A stretch of DNA of 64,000 nt, taken from contig NC_089728.1 in the NCBI RefSeq assembly GCF_035083965.1, forward strand, positions 21,284,955 through 21,348,954, in the 5' to 3' direction. Shown here piece by piece: positions 13,101 to 25,182 of this stretch. Position numbers and translations under genes: made by a program. Source of the stretch: Branchiostoma lanceolatum. Its lineage: Eukaryota; Chordata; Leptocardii; Amphioxiformes; Branchiostomatidae. The notes beneath the pieces were generated by a model. That model was not told the origin of the DNA. It saw nothing but the letters and a program-made list of their open reading frames with translations, and searched no databases. Positions within the stretch are counted from its first letter, which is position 1. Every line of letters starts with the position of its first letter.

Positions 13101-16100
13101 GTATATATCTAACGCACACTGTACGAAAGTAATAATCGTTCTTGCATCTTTGAAAATTCATACTTTTTGCCTTTCCATATGGCCACAGAGAAAGTTTCAT
13201 AATGTAATCCTGAAAGGTAAATTCTCCTTATCAATATCATTTTAACTACATGTATGCTAAATGTGATGATTTTAGACACAAAAAATGTGCACACTGCACA
13301 ATTTTTCAGACATCGCTACATACATGTTGTATATATGTTGACTTTCTGTGGTCATTAAAAATCTGGAAGAAAACTTAACATGTACGGAGGAAGAAAACTT
13401 TACGACTGAATAGTGCGGAGGCCGTGGTTTCTTTGGCTCTCGTCCCAAAAACGTGATTCTACAAGGGATTAGTAGGCTGACTGAATTGCGCTCCGTCATC
13501 TAACTGGCCCCAGATCAGAGATTGTATAACACAAGTGAGGAGCTTTTCTTCGAATTCCATGTTCCCTAATTATGCAGAACTCCAGTCAAACAAGGTAAAG
13601 CCTTCTTCTCGGAAAACGGCTTGCTGGCTGCTTTCTTCGAAGTAACTAATAGAATGGGAAGAGCTGTTCTTCCGCTTTACATAATGCAGTTCCCAGAAAT
13701 TTCCATTAATCCTGGCAGACTTCCGATGAAATCAAATATTGTCGGGTTACATAATAGATTCAGACAGGAAGGGGAAATGGGGGAAAACCTGTAACATCTG
13801 TGGTGAGGGGTGAGTGAGGGGGGGATATCCATTCATTATCAAAAAGGGGTTCCACACAATTTTTTAAGATTGCAGCTATAAAGGAAGAGTTTCAAGATTG
13901 ATAATTTTACACATTGCAATAATTCTTCATAGTGAAACTATAAACAGATTGTCTGTATTTCAGGTACATGTTTAAGCCAGATTGATAGTAACCTGGCAAC
14001 TCTTTACTAAATAAATACATTCACTGGTGCACCTAACCAGAGAAATTTAGGTGCACAGAAAGAATTTTGTGTGCACTACATAAAATAAAGTAGAAAGTCA
14101 GAAAAACGTAATTACAAAGTTTAAACCTACTGCCTCAACTGAAATCTGTAATTCTATAGCTAACTTCAAAATTTCAAACAAGCGATACATCAAACAAAGT
14201 ACAACAAAGATTATTTCAAGAATTATCTGTATATTTTAAGACAGTGTATAATACATGTAGACAGTACCTATACATGTACCCTATAGCCTACCGAAATATC
14301 TAGGTGCACCAGTGCACCCACAGTCAAAAACTAGGTGCACAGCTCCAATTTTAGTTGAACAAAAGTGCACCCATGCAGTATTTCAAGCCCTACACAGTGT
14401 TCAGATTTAGAAGGCAGCATAATGGCTAAAACTCTCCAGCTAGCAGAGTTCTGCTGGTATTTAGCTTTACTTGAACAGTTCACCATCCATGGTACAGGAA
14501 CTGACTGATTTATTACAAGTGCTTCCACAGGTCACTTGGCTGGTACACCAAGGTTTGGCTTAAATCCTAGTCATGCATGGAAAGGTTAGGTAAAGTAGTC
14601 ATCCTATTGTGAGGTGAGGCATATTGTTTTAAAGTACTGCAAATATTTCAAGGTCTACAGTATGCTATTGAACTGTACAGGGAAACAGACCCTTTCAAAT
14701 GATAAGCGAGGCTCCGCAAACAAGTGCATTTAGTAAAAGTACAAGACTTAGTGTGGTATTCCAACATTCTGCTGAAATCTATGATGAAATGAATTTCCAA
14801 ATTCAAAGTGTTATTTTCCTAAAGTTTTGGACCCAAAGCAACAGTATCATTATAGATATCACAGCTCTACAGTAACGGTAAATTTGTTTAAATTCACGGC
14901 ACTTGAATTTTGAAGCAATGCACCATCTGGAGTGGGAAGGTCTAACTGATTCATGTAATCTGTATCATTGTTTTATCTTGTCGGAACCTTGCCTCCTATC
15001 TCATGACCTCTATTAAAGTAGCCTGCAGGCCGATTTGAATTCTTAATAATGGTTTACTGGTCAGAAATTACCCGTGCAATGGCAGCGAGTGCTGAATTGC
15101 TGCAGGGTTTACAATCACATTATACACAAAAGATACATAATATTATTTGCTTCACACTTGCACTTTGTGGAACTGTCGCAAGGGTCTGGGCGGCTGCCAT
15201 TCGGCGCCAGCAGGTGACCTCAATACGACCTTCCCCAACGAAAGTCAGGTACCCATTCACACCTGGTTGGAGTGAGGAAAGTGGTATAAAGTGCCTTTCC
15301 CAAGGGCACAACATTATGGGCATAGAAGAAGTTTCGAACCCAGGACCTCTCGGTTCTGGGCGAAACACGCTACCGATTGTGCCACACGATGCCACACGAT
15401 GTTCTCCTGAATAAACAAATGTTGAAACAAACAAACCTCCTCCCCCAGGGTGCTGATGACCTGGTCCTCCCCTGTAGTCATCCCGAGGACGGTTCTCGCG
15501 CCCTCGATCACAGCGAGGTACGAGAAGCGTAGCTGGTCGGGCGTCTGGATCAGACCCATCCGGTACTGTCTCATGTCCAGGAGGAGGCGACGGATGTTCA
15601 GGGAGTCCAGGTCTCGCGTCTTCTCCAGCTGGTTAAGGGGGAAGATTCACGGTTTGTTTGTTTATTGGATTGCACAAATGAAATTTAAAAAACAGAGGCA
15701 ACTACATATACAAAATATAACAATAGTGCAGGAGGAGGAGGGGGTAAACCTGGGAGGCATTTCTAGGTCCTCCTCTTATAAACTAACTAATAATCATAAT
15801 GAAATCCAATTATAAAGAAAACCATAGATGTAACCCATTTCTAATACAATTCAACAGAAGCAAATACATTGTAATGGAACACAATTATACATACATGTAA
15901 ATACATCAATATGCATACAACAAATCAATAATAACATGTCAAGAACTGATACGGTTACGACATTTAAACAATCAAGGAGGCTGTAACCCTAACGATTCTT
16001 AATGCCTCTTTGTTTCTTTCATTTTAATTAACATATCTCAAACAACCTGTCACTGTTTTCCCCCAAATTCATTTTTTTCTGGCTCTGTCCCCAAAAAAAT

Positions 16101-19100
16101 CATACACCTAAGAAATATTAACAGACTTGGTGAGTTAGACCGCGGGGCTGACAGGCCAGCCTGCATGTAGACTGCATTCATACAACACCATGAAAGTGAC
16201 TGAACTAATCAGAAATCACACCTGGCCAGCCTGTGTAACTGGCACATATGTGATAAATTCTATGAAAAGTCTAAGCTAGGGGGATAGGCCGCGGGCCTGA
16301 ACAGAACCCCGCAGACTAAAATAAACATAGAATGGGCTTGAAGTACAAGGTAAACCAAAAATGATAAGTATGTCACCAACATGGCTCCAAACATGAGATT
16401 TGGATATGAATCTTGAACTACTATAATACTATATTAAGTAGTCTATTTTGTAGTTTAGCACTGTTTATGTACATGTAAACTGTCTGAAGCACAGTTCAAT
16501 TCAATATTCTTATTGTATGACCGTGATAGTATTTCATGGAACATACTCATAATCTGCCATAATATGCAAATATCTCTAATTTACATATATGCAGTTCAGT
16601 TGTAGGATTCCAATCTGTACTAGTACAGATTGGAATCAGGATTCCAATCTGTCCTAGGACAGATTAGAATTCCAATCTGTACTAGTACAATCTGGAACTG
16701 TACTAGGACAGATTGGAATTCCAATCTGTCCTAGGACATATTAGAATTCCAATCTGTCCTAGGACAGTTCCAGATTGTACTGGATTCCAATCTGTCCTGT
16801 GACATATATATATATTTAAAAAAATATATATATATATATAATTTAACTCTACACTCTCTGAGTAGGTTCATGATTATATGAACAAAACAATTCTCATGTG
16901 GAATATAGTAATTGAGACCAGACAGGGGAGCTGGCAAAATTTCAAAGTTTTGACTTCTTACAAATGTGAAAATGAGCTTTCAAATGTGTGTCTCCCTGCA
17001 TGTTTGGTCACACGACCATTGTGACCTGGGCTTTGGAACTACATGTACATGTACTTTCTTTCTTATTTCCGAATAAAGAATGATTTTACACTTTTCTTGA
17101 TGTGAAGTGGACTAAAGGACAATGGTGAAATTGAGTGCTTAGCTTCGGTTAAGGATGCTCTCTCAGATAGCAGGGGTTTTTCTAGAACAATTAAACAAGA
17201 GGGGGCACACACAGGCAAAGGAGCGAATTCTATGTATTTATGCAAGAATCAATCGCTGAGGGAATGCTGTATGCTGGATATAAGCTAAAATCTGAATTCG
17301 ACAAGGGGGCACTGGGCTGAAACAAGAGGGTGCAGCGCCCCTCTTTCCTGATTTAGATGAAGCCCTGAGATAGGATGTTAAGCGAGAGAGAGGAGAGCCA
17401 CATCTCAAGCATGTTAAAGAACCCACCACACTTATCAAAATGAGTAGGGTTCCATCCTGGTGTGAATGGATCAAACCTAACAGCCTTACGGCTTACACAG
17501 CTTGTACTCACTGTAGAAAACTGGTGTGTTAGGCCTAAAGCTATGTGAAACAAACAAACGAATAAGATGTCACAATACTACTCACCAGTACCAAACAGGT
17601 GTCCACTAAACAGAAGACCCCCGATCTGCCTATCCCCGCGCTACAGTGCACCACGGGGGGTCCTACGTCCGACTCCAGTGACCCCGAACTTCGGACCTCC
17701 AGCAGGAAGTGGAGAAAGGCCGCCGGGGACTCTGGGACGCCAAAGTCCGGCCACCGCGTGTAGTGAAAGTGAAATACTTTTCTGCTCTCATCGGTCTGGT
17801 AGGAACAGAAAAATGATATCATCTTTGGAACTCGGAAGGTCGCCACATAGATTAGATAATAAAGAGAGGCTAGGGCTGTCTCCAGCTATAATCTTTTCTC
17901 CATCCCACTCATTGTATGGAGTTCATGTCATCAATTTTCGTTGTTAACCCTTGTCCTGCTGAAGTTTTTTTTACGAAATCTATTTCATAAAATTGATTTC
18001 TTAATCAGGTCATTTCCCCTTGACTTTTTCTGCACTGCTGTACATGTGGCATGGTTACTTCCACATTCGGTGCGTTTCACTGCGGTGTGATGCGTTCAGC
18101 TGAAAAATACCCCCAACCCGTACATACACAGGACCCACATACAGGCTCTGTTTATATGTTTCATCAATTTCATGTCAATCATGATTTTTGGACAGAGGGG
18201 GTGAAATTTCTGTCCATCCCAACAATCAAATTTCTGTCCCAGTGGTCTTTATGTAGTCAGTAGAGATGGTCACTTGTACAGGTTTTACTGTATATCAATG
18301 GTCAGGTGGTCCTTGCGTAGAGATGGTCACTTGTACAGGTTTGACTGTATATGAATGGTCAGGTCGTCCTTAGAAATAAAGATCATCAATATAGAGGTAC
18401 AGGTTCGACTGTGAAACAAGAGTTTTTTTCTACTCCTGACCTTTAACCTCTGTAGCAGGTAGGTCCTGATGGTAAAATAAGGTCTGACGTCTTCCTCCAA
18501 CAGCGTCACCTTGTACCCCGTGTCCTCAAGGTCAACTTCGTCCGAATGTCCGTTGACCTCCCCTAGGGGCCAGTACTGAGCACATTTGATCTGAAGGAAG
18601 TCAACATCATAATGATTATAATGGCTGTACAAAGTAAATGTGAAAACGATATTGTTAAGCTCAAATGAACTCAATGAACAGATGAGCTAATCTTCCACTG
18701 GTCGTGACAGGAAGACAGACGCTATGTACAGTAGTTACTGGCGTACTGTAACAAGGAAATATCCCTAGCTCTTTAAGTACCATAAACAGTTGAGCATGGC
18801 TTCACGTCCCGTCCCAAGGACTGCCATCCTTTCCAGTAGCGTGCATGTTGGGTGAGCAACACAGCCGGGATGCGAACTCCTGACTTCTTGGTCCAGAGGC
18901 AGCATCACTAACCACTGGACTACACACACTACTTACAGGTACGTACATGACTTTTTTGTGTAAAGCGGCCATCTTCAATTAAGGTGAAGCATAATGCTTA
19001 ATTTTTCAAGTATACTGTAGTAGCAAAATGCAGCTTCACAAGATCTAGACACATGCTTAAAAAGAAACACACACACAGCCCTAAGAACTAAACAAGCTAT

Positions 19101-22100
19101 TTACATACAAAAAAACATGACGATCCGTCAACCCCGTCTTGAGTTATATCTCTTTCAAAGTTTGAAACAAAATCAGCTCCAGCAGTTCCAAAAACGTTAT
19201 GACTTATTCTCCCTGAGGCCTCCCAAGAGCTATCTACCACTGAAATATCATCACCATAGCATGTCCAAAACACAAGATATCAAAACCAGAAGTTCCGCTG
19301 CAGTACCATAACAAGTCACTGGCGGCCTAATCATTTTGAGGTCTTATGAAGACCTACACACATGCCAAATATCAAGACAATTCACCCAGGTATTCTCAAG
19401 TTATCTTGTTCACACACATGACACATGCACCCGAAAACATAACCTTCTTGTCAAAGGTAACAACAGTACTCACTGTTCCCTTCTCAATGACCCTGTTCAG
19501 CATGACGACTGCCTTTGTGCGCTGCTCCCAAACCATTTCCCAGAAGTGACCTATAGTGGACGGAAGTGGTCCCTGTAGAAAAACAAGCATCATGCATTTA
19601 ACACATGGATTATAGACTGATGTCTTTCTTGCTGTATTTCTTAAAGGCATCCAGAGCATTTTATGAGGCTAGAAACTTGAATTAAAAAAACTCGAATTCT
19701 AGTCATTCCTACACAGAGTAAGTTTCAATAACCCTATACCATTACATATCGACATTAAAGGAGCAAAGATATGATGTCGTTGTGTGGGGAGAACTGATAG
19801 AAAATCCAAGCCCTAATATACTGATCCTGAGTGTCCATCACAATTAGTGGTTCGACCAATGAGAGAGTGACTGCATGTCCGTCAATTATCTACATTTCTA
19901 TGATCTGCTTTGCATTTCTACGTTTTGACGGAGATGGGCGGGGCTATGGTATCAGTCTATTTACACTAGGCGCGTGAAACAAAAAGATCACCATGTAGCT
20001 TATTTTTGTGCCGCTTTTGAGCACTTTTGATAAGAAATCCGCACGCAAATATGGTTAACAGTGGCATTAAATGTCAATTTCATAAAGATCACAACAACTA
20101 GAATATTTACAGTTTTCAAGCCACATAAAATGCTCTGGGTGCCTTTAACATTTGCTCCTAGATATTTATTCAATATTCAAATTTATTCAAATTCATGGAT
20201 TTTTGGTTAACTGTCCTGTTACTAAGTGTTAGATCCATATTTCATAAAATCAACTTTTCCAGCAGGGTGCTGCAGGTATGGTTTGTGTGATGCAGGTGAT
20301 TTTGCATTTTACCACTGTGCACTGTGTTTAGGTATGTTGAAAAACTGTTTGGAGCCTTGAAGCTGGTTGAAAGTAAGGCCATGTTGATTTGATTATATGA
20401 ATGACACCATCGCTGGGAAAGTTTGGCAAAATAAATAAAAAATGGCCTTCATTGTGAAATCTACGTGGTAGGAACGTTGAATGAATGATTATAATCACAC
20501 AGGGTATGGTATACTGAATAATATATCTTCATTTTTGTTCTTTCATATCTTCTTCTCTGACTTTGGAATCGACTTTGGCATTCAGTGACATTAGTAGCCA
20601 TTTTCTGATGTGGTAAAGCTTAAGGCTTCGCTCATTTGGTGGTTTTATTCGGTGGTTATAGCACATGACCAGGCGTTATGACACCATATACACCTCGGGG
20701 CGGGTCATTAATCCTTAATTGCGCACCAAAATTTCATCTGTGCACCCAAATTCTTACGTTAGGTTATAGAGGTGTACCGATTCCCAAAAAAATTTGTTGT
20801 AACATGTTACCATTCATTATACATCTGGCGGATTCTAGAGTCACGTTTTCCATTTACATGCATCGCCTGTGGGAGCAACATCTTTTCTGGTCACATCCGC
20901 TCTTTTGTCCAAACAATACGAGCCTTCAGTGTACATTCTTGAACAGATAATGTGGTATGCAGTCAGACATCACATGGCAAGTCCAGCATGAACAAACACG
21001 ATTTTTCCTAGAAAAACTGACTGTTTGACATTCTAAGGGTCTCGAGAAGGGCAAATCTTGATATATAATGGACATGGCAATTGAGTCCAGCATGAACAAG
21101 CATGATTTTTCCTAGAAAAACTGATTGCTTGTCATTCCAAGGGTCTCGAGAAGGGCAAATCCTGATAATATTCTAAATAAAGCATCACAGCTTTTTTCTC
21201 CTTCTTCTGAAGATTGAGAAAATCGTGGTGGCGTAATGGTAGGGTGTTTGGGTCCTGGGTTCAAATCCCGACATGCCACGTTGATCTTATGCCCGTGGGA
21301 AAGGCACTTTACACACAAATTTCCTCACTTCACTCAGGTGAAAATGGGTAGTACCAAGCGTTGGTTAGGGATGTCCCTCGGATAGGACGTCCCATAGTTT
21401 AGTTTTCCACTGATTGACGTCTTTTTTAATGACATCCGGTCTTTGGTCCAAACATTTCTGAGACTTCAGTACACGATTTTTCCTGGAAAAACAGACTGCT
21501 TGACAATCTAAGGGGCCCAATAAGGGAAAATCCTGACAATATTCTAAGTAAAACAAGAGGAACTGTTTGCGTTCCCTCTAACTGTGCCTACAAACTGCAA
21601 CTCCATGCAAATGTCAACAGTACATGTGAAAAAGCTGGTATTCTTTTCAAGTTAAACAGTATCAGCGTTCGAAATACCCGTCTGCAATCTGCAAATTGCA
21701 TAAAGATTTTCAAGATTGCAGAAGAAAAATTAAACAATCTGCAATTTTGCAGAAGAAAAAAATCAGAGTCGGGAATCAATGGCTCTCAATTCAGGAGATT
21801 ATATAGACTTACTAGTACCAAGCAAACTAGCGGCGCTGTAAATAAACTGAAGCCCCCAGCGCCGCCCAAGATGGCGGCGTTTCGGTGCGTTCCGACTGCC
21901 TGGTGCTACTTGAGGTCAGTTTTTTCGGGGGGGTTTCGACACTTTCCGTGATAACTTCATGGACGAATCATGTGAGAAAATGACAAATTCGTGCATTTCA
22001 GTCAACCCTCGCTAATCTCCACGGTCACGATCTCGGGGTCGGCAAAAGTCGGGAAAACAATTCCCGGATGTTTCTATCGTAAACAAGTGACGTTCTGTCG

Positions 22101-25100
22101 CAAGCATGGGGCATGGGCGCGATGACAGAAGGAACGAAACGGTGGCCACTACATTAGCCCGTGGTCCTTGAAGTCCAGATGGTAGCGATGAAGTTGAGAA
22201 CTAATCGGATAGATATTGAGCACCGCCTTGTGTGGAAAAGGCGGAGCATTTTCTCCTGTGCCGACACGGTGGGGAGGGGGGCACCCACGTGAAAAACTAA
22301 CATCGCCGGGACGTCTCTGGAGTCTCCCCGAATGTCCTAAGTCGGAGTCCGATGTTTGAAACCGATATCAATGTTTCAGATTTATACAAAAATCTACACA
22401 GAGGCCAAGGTTTGCATAAGAGCATTTTATTTTGAATCTCATTTTTTTTCTCGGTTTTCGTCATGTTTTCTGTCGGCCGTGGCTGTGACACAGGTCGTAC
22501 GATCTTATTTATTAATCATTATAGGTATCAACACGTATTTCTCGCAAGGATATAATTCCCTTGTCCTTCTTATCAGGCAGGCTGTTGAATTTGTTTTTAA
22601 TTTTGATACACATTCTGAAATGATCAAACGAATATTTCATTTGATTGATATTGAATAAATGTACCTTTGCTGTTGCAATTTTCGCTATCAATTTGAATAT
22701 TTTTCACACACATGCATGTTATTCCTCTTAAAAACTTTGCTAGTGATAATCAAAGATAGAGTGAGAGAATAAAGAATTACAGCAATGTTGCAAAGCTCTA
22801 GATATAATGTAAGTAAGTAGGCATTATTAAGTTGAGAAAGTTGTACATGTAGTATGGAGGCATGTGTATTTGCAGAAAATATTTTCAAATTGCAGAAAAA
22901 ATTTTTGACATTCTGCAATATTGCAGAACACTGAAAATAAGTATTTCTACCACTGCAGTATACAATGTACTAAATGGTCCTTGATAACATCTTAAGTAAA
23001 ACCCTCCAGTTCACACTAAGTAGCAAAAGGTCACTGGAGTCGTTGAAAGGGTGGTTAACTAGAAGGTTGTCACCTTTGGCAAGTTTACGTGACATCGAAT
23101 CCTAGTTTACAAATCAAGGTGGCACAGTGAGTAACTTAAGGTATGTCTTCAGGATTTAGCTGTGTCTTAGGTGTGCCTCCAGGATATAGGTGTGTCTTGT
23201 GGATTTAGGTGACTGTGTTTTATGGATTTTGGTGTGTCTTAAGGACTTAGGAGTGTCTTAAGGGTTGAGGTTTAAGGACTCACGTGTGTCTTATGGACTT
23301 AGGTTCTATTCAAAGGATTCAGGCATAGCTTAAGGGTCCAAGTGTTTCTTAAGGATTCAGGTGTGTCATAACAATTCAGGTATGTCTTGATGACTCAGGG
23401 GTGTCTTAAGGTTTGCAGGGCGGCTAATCCAGTGAAATTGACTTTGTACTATTTTACCAGTAAAGAAGTGAGAGAAAAATTATTTTGTACTGAATATTGG
23501 TAGCAAAGAACATAAGGATTCCAAATATAGTTTTTGGAACCATATGGATGACGTCATCATGTTTTTTGCCCTTGTCATAAATATTTTCGAAGAAAAAATA
23601 CAGAACTTTGGAAAATCCCAACAACACAAAACTTCATTTTTTTGACGGATAATGATAAAAGCTACAAACTGGCGCTGGCGCTAACGAAAATATTGTAATA
23701 AACTATATTTATAGTGAAATTATTGATTTTTAATTAGGTTTAAATTAAGTCTCGGTATCCGCCGAACCGCACATATCACCCCTTGGCGCGAACGCGAGTG
23801 TGAAGATTGAACGGTTCTCTTAATGAATTCGGCATTAAAAGCGATAATTTACCTTCACTTCTTCTTAATTATAGAAAATAAAAATGTGTTATGGCCATAA
23901 AATCTGCTAATCGGCCGCAAAATCGACGTTTTCGCCGCAACATGCAACGAAACAGCACCAAAATCGGCAGCGTGGATCCTCCATACTCGATTGACCTGTT
24001 GTGACCCCAAAACAGCTGCTAAACTCTCGCGAAGTCCCGCAAAATGCAAGAAACTGACGAGATTGTGAGTGTTTGCTGCCGTTCCCGCACTGTACTCCCT
24101 CCCCCATGTTGTTTACGTGCCACGCCGCCTGTCAGCGGGCGGGCGGAAACATTTAAACATGGCGGCCTCCTCGTCACCTCAACTACGGACGCACGTAGGC
24201 CGCCCCAAAACTTGCCCAGCCATGTACAAACCGTAGAAAATGGATATTGTGAAAGAATGGGGTATAGTTTGTATCTAAACTGTAAAAAAAAAAGCTGGGT
24301 GGGCGGTTAAACCGTTCGCGGCTGAGGAAAAGTAGGTCACCTTCTATACCTTGCTCCAGTCATTTACACACACACCCTTCCATTCAATATTTGTTTCATC
24401 CGTTCTTTTTGCTTAGAATACCGATCGCTGCACGTATGGTATTGTATACATATTGCACCTAAGCTACTTTTGCCCCCTTTATGTTTATGAAATTGTATTC
24501 AAACTGTGGGAGGTATTAGTAAGATTATATGCCTCAAGAACAGGACTGAAATGTATTTTTGTTTTCTCTGTTGTATGTAGGGACTAAGGAAGTGGAGGTG
24601 GTTTTCCAAGTGCGATCATGTGGTGGAATGGAAGAGAATGTTCAACCCCATATCTATATAATTTAAGTCATTCAAAATAAGCAATACATATATGGGTGTC
24701 ATCCTTTTTTGTTTCAAGTATCAAGTCTCTTTTGCACTGTACACCTATCAAATGTAAAACAGAATTACTACATGATATTTTTGTGTTTTAGCAGCTGTAG
24801 GTTCTCCATATCAGTTGTTATCTTTTCACTTTTTCAAGAAAGATCTAGAAGTTGAACATGCATATTAAAGGATGTTAACCAGAACAAAAATCAGTGACGG
24901 CTGTTTGACCGATTAGAAAATAAACAGTACCAGCAGGCAGTCCCACGTTTTGAGATTTACTGGTCGAAGACAATAATAAAAATCTGAGGCCAAAACAGAA
25001 CAGATTTAGCTAATTGACGTTGCTCTCTAGATAGGTGTAGATTATACCTAGAAACACTGAAACTGAGTCTTCAGACAGCAAGGCGAGTGTGGTATTAAAG

Positions 25101-25144
25101 TGTCAACTATGGCTGAACCTAAAATTATATCCTTCATGTGATCC

Positions 25145-25182
<38 letters not shown>

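Larger units (their letters stand above)
10215..15436. other. Phosphatase intron 8
   Basis: 5.2 kb with no exon-like sequence on either strand. It holds the repeats listed separately at 10430, 11757, 12018, 12851, 14025 and 15190; the rest is unstructured AT-rich DNA. Confidence 0.7.
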
